Shown here: in pieces, positions 1-6,608 of the stretch
Position numbering within the stretch: position 1 is the first letter of the stretch
Layout of the letters: the number at the start of each line of letters is the position of its first letter
Origin: Euryarchaeota archaeon UBA124
GTDB taxonomy: Archaea > Thermoplasmatota > Poseidoniia > Poseidoniales > Poseidoniaceae
Length of the DNA stretch: 14,119 nt
Direction of reading: 5' to 3'
Assembly: GCA_002502215.1 (NCBI GenBank)
Contig: DAPT01000023.1
Coordinates: forward strand, 1 to 14,119
Notes under the pieces: generated by a model
Database searches by the model: none
Told to the model about the DNA's origin: nothing
What the model saw: the letters and a program-made list of their open reading frames with translations, nothing else
Position numbers and translations under genes: made by a program

Positions 1-921
1 CAAGGAAAAGAAATTGTTCGAACTTGGCTGTATTACACATTGCTCAAATCCACGCTCTTGCTCGAACAACCTGGATTCAAGCACGTATGGATCGATGGAC
101 TCGGTATGGACCCATGGGGGAGGAAGATGTCAAAGTCACTCGGCAATGGTATTGATGCAGACAGCGTATTGGAGTGTGGAGCCGGTGGCCGAACCGGTTC
201 GTGGAAGGTCCGTGGGCCTGATGGCTCTGTCAGTCTGAAGGCAAACAAAATTGGGTCGGAATGTTTCCGTTTATGGAAGGCATGCGAAGCACAAGTGGGT
301 GATGACTTTCACATCAACCCCGAAGAAATCGAATCCAAGTATTTCGGTGTCTTAACCAAAATATTCAACGTGGCTCGATTTGCGAGCCAGTTTGAACGTC
401 CTCAATCTGAACCGTCAACATCCTATCCAATTGAGGATGTATGGATTCAATCAGAATTTTCCGCCATGATGACCGTCGTTGAAGATGCTTGGAAAAATCT
501 CGACATATACACCGCAACGCAAGCGCTCAAAGCATTTGGTACAGGTGTACTCCCATCGCATTGGCTCGAGATGGCGAAGTCACGGCTCTACGATGGTGAT
601 GAACACGCAGCATGGACCATTCACCGTATTTTGGAAGATTTCCTTGCAGCCTTGAGCCCTGTGTGCCCCTTCTTCTGCCACTACATATCGACGACACTCT
701 ACGGTAACAGCGCTGTTGACGTGGACACATTCCCAGAACTCCCTGAGATTCAACCCGAGTTGAATGCCAAAACTTCTGAAATAGAGGCATTCAACAGCGA
801 TGTCTGGAAAACGAAGAAGGAAAACGGTTTGTCACTGAATGCTGAGATTGAAGGTATTGAAGTTCCTGAATCACTCGAAGCGTTCCGTGGAACACTTACT
901 CGGATGCATAAGCTACTCTGA
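1..921 (+). CDS. valS: Valyl-tRNA synthetase, C-terminal part (5' end outside window)
   Basis: This is the last 306 residues of a class I aminoacyl-tRNA synthetase that charges tRNA-Val with valine in the cytoplasm. The frame is open from base 1, so the gene starts outside the window. The signature KMSKS loop, which stabilises the ATP transition state, is encoded at 124-138 within GRKMSKSLGNGID. After it come the residues FRLWKA and the helical anticodon-binding region (KIFNVARFASQF, then the EDFLAALSPVCPF segment). The KMSKS-to-FRLW spacing is longer than usual: a Gly-rich, basic stretch at 175-255 replaces the short KYGADA-type linker. IleRS and LeuRS share the fold; the FNVARF and GDDF context favours ValRS. 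The stop overlaps the convergent dinB stop by 9 bp. Confidence 0.88.
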   Translation, partial: QGKEIVRTWLYYTLLKSTLLLEQPGFKHVWIDGLGMDPWGRKMSKSLGNGIDADSVLECGAGGRTGSWKVRGPDGSVSLKANKIGSECFRLWKACEAQVGDDFHINPEEIESKYFGVLTKIFNVARFASQFERPQSEPSTSYPIEDVWIQSEFSAMMTVVEDAWKNLDIYTATQALKAFGTGVLPSHWLEMAKSRLYDGDEHAAWTIHRILEDFLAALSPVCPFFCHYISTTLYGNSAVDVDTFPELPEIQPELNAKTSEIEAFNSDVWKTKKENGLSLNAEIEGIEVPESLEAFRGTLTRMHKLL

Positions 922-2061
922 CTCTTCATTGATATCCAGTGTTGTTTGTCGAGTATCTAACTCTTCGAGCTGGCCCATCCGGAATCCAATCAGACGTATA
1001 TTCTCACCCTGATGGACGTTTTCTGCAAACAACCTACGAATTTGTCGCAAGAAGACATCTGTGTCATCCATTGCAACAGGAATAGAACGTCCATGTGTAT
1101 GGGTTTCGAACCCAGTATAGCGAATTTTTACCTCGGCAAGACGACCAGCAATCCCTTCAGTTCGAGCTTTTTCTAAGACACGCATCGTTAACTGTTCTAA
1201 GAGTTCGAGAACGTGTTCATGGTCGCTTTGATCCTCGGAAAAAGTTCGTTCTTTCCCAATCGACCTGCGGGATCGCAGTGGGCTTACTTCGTTTGAAGTT
1301 GAACCATCAACCACTCGCAAGAGCCAGGTTGCGAAGCGCAGAGAAGTCATTCGCGACAGTGCTAATTCACCAAGCTCAGCGGCTTCATCCATTGTTGTAA
1401 TCCCCCACTCCGCGAGTATGTTGGCGGTTTTCGGACCAATTCCCGGTACTTCACGAACCGACCTTGCATCAAAAAAGTCTAAGATTTCATCCGGAAGAAC
1501 ACGATGAATACCGTTTGGTTTGTTAATCTCGGACGACATTTTTGCGATAATCCGAGTTGATCCTATCCCGAACGAGGCTGTAAGTCCGACCTTTTCATGA
1601 ATGGTTCGCTGCAAGCGTCTTGCAAGTGCCATCGCTTCATCCCAGTCGCTGTCCACAATTTCTGTGATGTCGAGGTACGCTTCATCGATGCTTGCTTGTT
1701 CGAACTTGTCGGAATCGTTCCGAAGAAGTTTCATCACGCGCCGGGAAGCCATAGAGTACAAGGATCGCGTTCCACGAATGAATCGTGCAGGTCCAAATGG
1801 ATGACCAGGACACCTTCTCCATGCTTCGGAAATAGGCATTGCTGAGCGTACACCGTATTCTCTTGCTGCATAGTTGCAGGTCGAAACAATACCTCGACCT
1901 CGGCCTTGCATTGGGTCTGATCCAATGATAAGAGGTTCATCCTCTGGGAAGCCATGATGGAGCGTCTCAACCGATGCAAAGAAGGCATCGAGGTCGCAAT
2001 GAATGATGATTCGTTCCTTACGCACACAACGATACACTTGACGGCGGTGTTTGAAATTCAT
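913..2061 (-). CDS. dinB: DNA polymerase IV, Y-family translesion polymerase
   Basis: Y-family polymerases copy damaged DNA with low fidelity and no proofreading. The 382-aa length fits the family (about 350-400). Palm motif DLDAFFASVE lies at residues 23-32, with metal ligand D23 and likely steric gate F28. The second catalytic motif SIDEAYLD is at 124-131 (D126, E127). A helix-hairpin-helix (VPGIGPKTANIL) lies near residue 205, and the little-finger domain begins around RRSIGKERTF. The C-terminus reads QTTLDINEESE, which resembles the start of a PCNA-binding box but lacks the aromatic pair. About 17 basic residues precede the usual start of the fold; ATG 2061 is used because a weak SD (GTGA, 2065-2068) precedes it, and in-frame GTG codons at residues 9 and 13 are alternatives. 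It is divergent from the RecA-fold gene and convergent with valS. Confidence 0.95.
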   Translation of the reverse strand: MNFKHRRQVYRCVRKERIIIHCDLDAFFASVETLHHGFPEDEPLIIGSDPMQGRGRGIVSTCNYAAREYGVRSAMPISEAWRRCPGHPFGPARFIRGTRSLYSMASRRVMKLLRNDSDKFEQASIDEAYLDITEIVDSDWDEAMALARRLQRTIHEKVGLTASFGIGSTRIIAKMSSEINKPNGIHRVLPDEILDFFDARSVREVPGIGPKTANILAEWGITTMDEAAELGELALSRMTSLRFATWLLRVVDGSTSNEVSPLRSRRSIGKERTFSEDQSDHEHVLELLEQLTMRVLEKARTEGIAGRLAEVKIRYTGFETHTHGRSIPVAMDDTDVFLRQIRRLFAENVHQGENIRLIGFRMGQLEELDTRQTTLDINEESE

Positions 2062-2134
2062 CCTTCACTTTTGGCTTACTCTCTACGAAAAGACTGAGGT
2101 TTGAATTTGACGATGGGTAATACTTGGTGAGTTC
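2062..2134. promoter_or_regulatory. Divergent promoter region between dinB and the RecA-fold gene
   Basis: These 73 bp are the only space for control of both dinB (leftward) and the RecA-fold gene (rightward), so both promoters must lie here or inside the genes. The AT-rich run TTTGAATTTG at 2100-2109 is a candidate TATA element. It sits about 30 bp upstream of the rightward ATG and about 45 bp upstream of the leftward ATG, so it could in principle serve either direction. I see no clear palindromic operator. Promoter assignment is inference; the shared spacer is observed. Confidence 0.4.
2126..2130 (+). promoter_or_regulatory. Ribosome binding site of the RecA-fold gene
   Basis: GGTGA four bases before ATG 2135 matches the archaeal Shine-Dalgarno consensus and supports this start. 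Confidence 0.6.
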
Positions 2135-2809
2135 ATGCACCCAGCCAAACCCACAACTCGGAACTTGCAGATTCCTTCTTCAGGTATTACACTGCTCGAA
2201 GGTCCTGGCTCCTTTGGGAAAGAGGTTCGCACTGTGGTTCAGAATTGGTCAGCTCTGCTACTCTCCCAAGGTCATGCTGTTCATTGGATTGACGGTGGTC
2301 ACAGATTCGATCCAAGCAAATTCTTTCCTGCTATGCGTTCCCTAAATTGTTCGATCGAGGAAAGTTTGCGTCGGTTGTACATAGGGCGCGGATTTACGTT
2401 GCATCAGCTGCATGCTCTGATTGTACGAGTTCGCCATGAACTGGCACTCACAAAGGCTTCAATCATCGTTATCGACGGAATGTTGGCCATGTTTCTTGAT
2501 GAACAGATTAAACGGTTTGAATCTCGATCAATTCTACGTCATTGTTTAGCATCGCTTGAAGATTTGGCGAGATTTTGCCCTGTCATAATTCTCGATGGGA
2601 GGACAACAACGCCTCTGCATCAGCAACTAAAGCATACAATGCGCCCTTATCTCAGTCAACATTTCAAAGGTCAGTGGGAAAATCAGAAGCAGCGAAGACT
2701 TCGGTTTACTAGCAACGAGCAGCACTACCTTGTTGACATTGAATCAAAGAAAATGCAAGATGCGCAACAGCGTTTCGAAGAGATTACATCCATTGATCGA
2801 GTCGAGTGA
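2135..2809 (+). CDS. RecA/RadA-fold protein with altered Walker A, RadB/ImuA-like
   Basis: This 224-aa protein has only the RecA-fold core. The first strand and P-loop are GITLLEGPGSFGKEV (residues 17-31). The glycines and K29 are present, but the Ser/Thr that should follow the lysine to hold Mg2+ is E30. A WIDGGHRFDP segment follows (51-60), where RadA has IDTEG-type sequence. GRGFTLHQ (84-91) resembles the RadA motif RAFNxxHQ. The Walker B strand is SIIVID (109-114). There is no N-terminal helix-hairpin-helix domain and no evident DNA-binding L2 loop, so it is not the recombinase RadA. RadB is the nearest named relative in size, but RadB normally keeps GK[ST]. The gene is divergent from dinB and overlaps polB2 by 26 bp tail to tail, suggesting an accessory role in lesion bypass like bacterial ImuA. 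The fold is well supported; the role is inference. Confidence 0.75.
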   Translation: MHPAKPTTRNLQIPSSGITLLEGPGSFGKEVRTVVQNWSALLLSQGHAVHWIDGGHRFDPSKFFPAMRSLNCSIEESLRRLYIGRGFTLHQLHALIVRVRHELALTKASIIVIDGMLAMFLDEQIKRFESRSILRHCLASLEDLARFCPVIILDGRTTTPLHQQLKHTMRPYLSQHFKGQWENQKQRRLRFTSNEQHYLVDIESKKMQDAQQRFEEITSIDRVE

Positions 2810-5180
2810 TGGATGTTTCAAGGAGGTCTTCTTCAGACCAACCAAAAGGACCTAACACAGCCCATACCGCACGGACGGCTAATCGACGATAATAATCCAA
2901 ATCAATACGGCGAAGAGGATGCTCCAGATGTTCGCATTCTTGGGCGAGAATGACACGCTGCATGGGATTTCTTGAATCTTTTGGGCAGACAATGAAGCGA
3001 ACTTTTGAGGCGAGTTCAATGGGAAAGCCGAGGGATTGGGAGCGCTGATAAGCTAACATTGCGACCGTTTGAGATGAATTCGACGTTGGTTTACGGGAGA
3101 TTCGCTGGGAAATGATCAGTTCTCTTGGAAGTAATTGATGAGTATCTAGGCGTTTCACCTCGCCGAGGAGAAATCGTTGAACAGAGGATTGGGCACGAGG
3201 ACTTGGAATACCGTCCAGTAAATCGTCCGAATCAGCGAGGATTTGGAGTGCCTGTTTCTGCAATTCACGTACCCATGGGCACGTCGAATGTTGTCGGAGT
3301 TCCAAACCCCGAACTTTCATCCCATTCTCGCCATAGGCCCAGTACTTTGTCAGTGACCCACCACTGTGCACCCGACTTGGAAGAAATGCAATGCAACGGT
3401 AGGTGGCTTCGTATTCAAGAGGTATTCCGGTCAGTGCATGGACCTCTTGAGCTAAGTCCATTGCGGAATCGTACTGTTCTTGAAGCGAACGTCCTTGGAC
3501 ATCCCGAATCCATATGGAGTCAACAATGGCGTGCAGAACCTCCCATCCTTGTTGTTGAGCGAGGTTGATGGTTTGCAAAAGAAGCTCTCGAGCCCAAGCA
3601 CATATCGCTTCATGTGCTTCAATTCGGCCGAAACGAGCGTTGCGATAACCTGTATAGCCGAAACAAGTGACAAGGAGCCATTTTAGTGCATTCTGCTGGC
3701 GATCAGCCGTATCGCCTTTGGAAACAATTTGTTGCTTGAGGTGACGTCGACGTTCGATGAGAGGGGCAACGACACGACCAAGAAAACCATACCGTCGCCC
3801 ACATGTATGTGTCATCAACTCCGGCACCCGAAACGCTGTTGAGCACTGTTGTGGAAAGGCGAGACTGGCTGATTTCCATGATTTCCCCTGAACCTGAAAT
3901 CTCTTCCTTGCCTCGTCAGGATGAAGTGGAATAGGTACGCAGTTCTGCGCAGGCTGACAGCAACTACAGTTCAGGGTTTCAGGAGAAATATTGCGCGTTG
4001 CAATAATACTGGGGAAAAGGCTTGCATAGTCCAATTCGATTACATTTGCATAGATGCCTGGACGGCTATCAAGGTAGAGACCACCTCGATCTGATTGCAA
4101 CAAATCCCATGCAGATTTGGTATCTTCTGGCCTTGTTTTTTTCCAAGGTACGAGGACCCCATCCTCCATTGCTACTCTGTATTGAATTGCACTAATGACT
4201 GAACCCGGTGATTTTCTTGCAGCATCACTTATGCGGGTAGCAGAAACACAAGCAAGTTCGTAAAGACCATCGAGTCCACCTTCTCGAAACATAAAGCTTG
4301 AACTGAGATCGATATGGATGCGACCCTCAAGAGGGAATTGGGGGTCGCTGCGCAAAACTTGACCATAAGACGAGAGAATTCGGGTACGACCAATCTGGCG
4401 TAACGGGGCTTTGTTTCGCCCAAGGCATAATGACAGCCTCCTGGCTTCAAGATACGACATAAGATGGGGAAACGCTTCTGTGTTCCCACGAATTGAAAGA
4501 ACAAGGTCTGGATCCACCTCCTGAAACCATTGCTCCAATCCGCGAATTTGGTCGGATTGATTGAACGCAAATACGGATTCGTCACCAATAACCTTCCCTA
4601 AAGTGTCGCACTGAGCAACGCGAATTTCGCTAGGTTGCCGACATGACGTTGCCCCCTGTCCAAGTTGTTGGAATACAACTTCAATTCGACAGCAACGCCA
4701 TTCACGACGCTGCCGATTCTCCTCAAGAAGCACCAATTGATTGTCCTGAAGTCGAACGAATGAACCAATAGTCAATCGTTTTGAAGTAAGGTATTGCTGT
4801 TCAGGACGCACGTCCACAGAATAAAGCGTAAATCGCACATGCTCACCGCGTGCATCGATGTGTTCTGCGAGCGACCGTAATGTGGCACATGATTCCAGCG
4901 TAATGGCAAGCATACGCTCTGTGTCGTGTGAACCCAATTCTGGTCGCTTCATTTCAAATGCATACGCACGAAGACCGTAACGAAGACGAATTTCTGGCAG
5001 CCACAACCAGTCGACCAAATTGCGCAGATGATCCTGACGGCCACTCACATGAAGCACTGGATGCCACGGTTCACGAAAGGATACCACAGAATTCTGTTCC
5101 GTTGCAACCCATACGACCATTTCCAATTGTGCCGAACAGAGATGAGCATCCAGAATCCATCCAACAACATTATTGTTCAT
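2784..5180 (-). CDS. polB2: B-family DNA polymerase, PolB2 class, exonuclease motifs lost
   Basis: A 798-aa archaeal family B polymerase. Motif A is ELDYASLFPSII (catalytic D384). Motif B is ALKWLLVTCFGYTGYRNARF (K500), and motif C is LHAIVDSIW (catalytic D554). The usual motif C YGDTDS is HAIVDS, losing the first Asp but keeping the second, metal-binding one. To my knowledge KW-LVTCFGY and LH--VDS are hallmarks of PolB2, so polymerase activity is plausible. The exonuclease is probably dead: Exo I DIE reads RIE (165-167), the Exo II Asp is replaced (NTEAFPHL), and the Exo III YxxxD region is missing. A Cys-rich segment follows motif A (NCSCCQPAQNC). ATG 5180 was chosen because GGTGA (5186-5190) precedes it and LDAHLC then lies close to the N-terminus; an in-frame ATG at 5261 would give 825 aa. 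It overlaps the upstream small gene by 11 bp. Crenarchaeal PolB2 (Dpo2) has been linked to damage tolerance. Confidence 0.9.
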   Translation of the reverse strand: MNNNVVGWILDAHLCSAQLEMVVWVATEQNSVVSFREPWHPVLHVSGRQDHLRNLVDWLWLPEIRLRYGLRAYAFEMKRPELGSHDTERMLAITLESCATLRSLAEHIDARGEHVRFTLYSVDVRPEQQYLTSKRLTIGSFVRLQDNQLVLLEENRQRREWRCCRIEVVFQQLGQGATSCRQPSEIRVAQCDTLGKVIGDESVFAFNQSDQIRGLEQWFQEVDPDLVLSIRGNTEAFPHLMSYLEARRLSLCLGRNKAPLRQIGRTRILSSYGQVLRSDPQFPLEGRIHIDLSSSFMFREGGLDGLYELACVSATRISDAARKSPGSVISAIQYRVAMEDGVLVPWKKTRPEDTKSAWDLLQSDRGGLYLDSRPGIYANVIELDYASLFPSIIATRNISPETLNCSCCQPAQNCVPIPLHPDEARKRFQVQGKSWKSASLAFPQQCSTAFRVPELMTHTCGRRYGFLGRVVAPLIERRRHLKQQIVSKGDTADRQQNALKWLLVTCFGYTGYRNARFGRIEAHEAICAWARELLLQTINLAQQQGWEVLHAIVDSIWIRDVQGRSLQEQYDSAMDLAQEVHALTGIPLEYEATYRCIAFLPSRVHSGGSLTKYWAYGENGMKVRGLELRQHSTCPWVRELQKQALQILADSDDLLDGIPSPRAQSSVQRFLLGEVKRLDTHQLLPRELIISQRISRKPTSNSSQTVAMLAYQRSQSLGFPIELASKVRFIVCPKDSRNPMQRVILAQECEHLEHPLRRIDLDYYRRLAVRAVWAVLGPFGWSEEDLLETSITRLDQWM

Positions 5181-5457
5181 CGCCTTCACCCAGCGATTGA
5201 ATTTTTTGTTGAAGCAGCGTGTGTTGCTGCTCGAGGGCCTGAATACGTTCATGTGCCCCAAGAATCATCGACAAAAGCATTGGTTTCCATGCTTCATGTG
5301 CAGGTAGCATGCCTCCGGCAGCACGTCGCATTCGCACGTCGTGAAGCATGGCGTCAAAGTGGCATCGATCGTTGGTTGAAAGAGCGCGTCGATACGGTAC
5401 AAGCACTTCGATTTCTTGTTCTACTCGGCCACGCCATGTCGGTACTGTTCGTCCCAT
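5170..5457 (-). CDS. Small polB2-coupled protein, unknown function
   Basis: This 95-aa hypothetical protein ends 11 bp inside the polB2 start, a layout typical of translational coupling. It begins MGRTVPTWRGRVEQEIE, continues with a basic and aromatic segment (VPYRRALSTNDRCHFDAML), and ends in a helix rich in Leu, Gln and Glu that looks like a short coiled coil (about residues 60-95). There are no cysteine pairs, membrane segments or signal peptide. It is probably all-helical and cytoplasmic, possibly a polymerase partner. I recall similar small proteins starting MGRT..PT near archaeal B-family polymerases, but this is unverified. An in-frame ATG at 5568 would give 132 aa but overlaps serA by 47 bp; I prefer 5457 because the distinctive sequence starts there and it does not overlap serA. 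Confidence 0.68.
   Translation of the reverse strand: MGRTVPTWRGRVEQEIEVLVPYRRALSTNDRCHFDAMLHDVRMRRAAGGMLPAHEAWKPMLLSMILGAHERIQALEQQHTLLQQKIQSLGEGDEQ
5186..5190 (-). promoter_or_regulatory. Ribosome binding site deciding the polB2 start
   Basis: On the minus strand GGTGA lies five bases before ATG 5180, inside the last codons of the upstream small gene. It supports 5180 rather than 5261 as the polB2 start and points to coupled translation. Confidence 0.55.
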
Positions 5458-5521
5458 ATCGAAAGCATCAGCAACCCATAGGGAAGGCTTCTGCGAACCC
5501 CTTTTGAAAAGTGAAAATGGT
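5458..5521 (-). promoter_or_regulatory. Spacer upstream of the small gene-polB2 pair, possible promoter
   Basis: This 64-bp gap follows the serA stop. It holds a perfect short palindrome CTTTT-G-AAAAG at 5501-5511 in an AT-rich patch, 44-54 bp before ATG 5457. The patch could be a TATA-like element giving the polB2 pair its own transcript, or a small operator. Without a promoter here, the pair would be read through from serA. No Shine-Dalgarno is evident before 5457. Confidence 0.3.
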
Positions 5522-6508
5522 TCAGGATATGTCCTTTCGATTGACGGTCGTTTCAGCGACGCCTCCATCAAGAACAGTAAGAACAGCGTCAACAATATCG
5601 AGACCAACACGGCGCTGCGCTTCGATTGTTGCAGCGCCAATATGAGGCGTACCGTGGAAATTGTGATGTTGCAGAAGTGGAGATTTGGCGTCCACGGGTT
5701 CGTGTTCGAAAACATCAAGTGCAAGCGATGCTAACTGACCCGATTCTAGTGCTGAAAGGGCTGCATCTTCGTCTACGATACCGCCACGTGCGCAATTTAC
5801 GATGTGATTACCACATTTGAGATTGAACGGATCAACGCCTGGCATCATGTCGATTCTCTTGGTATTGATGAGATGATGCGTCTCATCGGTTAGGTTGCAA
5901 TGAATGGAAATATGTGTGCACGTCTTGAAGAGATTGTCTACATTTTTGTGCATGGTAACGTTTGCTTTTCTTGCAACAGATGAAGGAAGATATGGATCAT
6001 AGGAGTGGACTTCCATACCAAATGCTTGAGCCACTTTTGCGACCCCTTGGGCAATTCGCCCAAAGCCAATAAGTCCCAATCGTTTACCGAAAAGTTCCGT
6101 TCCTTTGAGCTCTTTTTTCGCCCACTCTCCCAAGCGCAGAGAGCGATCCGCTCTAGGGATGAATCGAAGTGAACCGAGCAGATGTCCAATCGTCAATTCG
6201 ACCACGCTTTGTGTGCTCGCTCGGGGAGCGTTAACAACCGGTACACCCAATTTTGAGGCTGCAGGAATATCGATGTTGTCAACGCCAACTCCAGCACGTG
6301 CAACAACCTTCAGGCGAGGTTGACTTTTCATCAACATTTGCTCGGTTATCTTTGTTGCACTACGTACGATGATCGCGTCAAATTCAGCAAGACCTCCTGC
6401 ATCAAGAACATCGTGCTCAATAAACCCTTGAACAACTTCACAACCAGCTTGTTCAAGTTTCCTGACTGCTTCTTCAGCCATCCCGTCTGTGACTGCAACC
6501 CTTCGCAT
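5522..6508 (-). CDS. serA: D-3-phosphoglycerate dehydrogenase, short form without ACT domain
   Basis: The enzyme oxidises 3-phosphoglycerate with NAD+ in the first step of serine biosynthesis. The 328 residues carry the D-isomer 2-hydroxyacid dehydrogenase fold. Substrate-binding sequence VVARAGVGVDNID is at 68-80. The Rossmann loop GLIGFGRIAQG is at 145-155, with D171 after the second strand (NAD preference). The catalytic triad is R241 (NCARGGIVDE), E270 (DVFEHEP) and H289 (TPHIGA). It ends about 35 residues after the catalytic His, so the C-terminal ASB and ACT domains that bind serine in long SerA enzymes are absent, which suggests no serine feedback by that route. Other 2-hydroxyacid dehydrogenases share these motifs; VGVDNID and the N-terminal sequence favour SerA. 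It lies upstream of the small gene and polB2 on the same strand. Confidence 0.88.
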   Translation of the reverse strand: MRRVAVTDGMAEEAVRKLEQAGCEVVQGFIEHDVLDAGGLAEFDAIIVRSATKITEQMLMKSQPRLKVVARAGVGVDNIDIPAASKLGVPVVNAPRASTQSVVELTIGHLLGSLRFIPRADRSLRLGEWAKKELKGTELFGKRLGLIGFGRIAQGVAKVAQAFGMEVHSYDPYLPSSVARKANVTMHKNVDNLFKTCTHISIHCNLTDETHHLINTKRIDMMPGVDPFNLKCGNHIVNCARGGIVDEDAALSALESGQLASLALDVFEHEPVDAKSPLLQHHNFHGTPHIGAATIEAQRRVGLDIVDAVLTVLDGGVAETTVNRKDIS

Positions 6509-6608
6509 GGTTTGAGGTGCGCTAACCAGTGTTAGAACATTGGGTTTGAACCAAAAACCTCACAATGGATTCATAGGAAGGGAAAATCTCGGTTGAAACG
6601 GCGAGCCC
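6509..6608. promoter_or_regulatory. Divergent spacer between serA and the membrane protein gene
   Basis: At 100 bp this is the largest non-coding gap in the window, and it must carry the promoters for serA and the membrane protein. I see only a weak dyad (GGTT/AACC near 6543-6552) and A-rich runs at about 6553-6557 and 6583-6586. No convincing TATA box, operator or Shine-Dalgarno stands out. Confidence 0.3.

Noticed and set aside
3430..3700. PolB2 motif B and C changes (VTCFGY, HAIVDS) as signs of a dead polymerase
   Set aside because: Both metal-binding Asp residues remain, and these variants match my knowledge of the PolB2 class as a whole, so they are family traits rather than decay.
5181..5261. 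Longer PolB2 start at 5261
   Set aside because: It runs deep into the upstream gene, whereas ATG 5180 has a well-spaced GGTGA before it.
5028..5507. 159-aa plus-strand reading frame opposite polB2 and the small gene
   Set aside because: It lies antisense to two supported genes and shows no recognisable domain or composition of a real protein.
5458..5568. Longer 132-aa start at 5568 for the small gene
   Set aside because: It needs a 47-bp overlap with serA, and the distinctive MGRT start lies at 5457. It cannot be excluded.
6543..6552. GGTT/AACC dyad as an operator upstream of serA
   Set aside because: Arms of four bases are expected by chance in 100 bp, and no second copy was seen.
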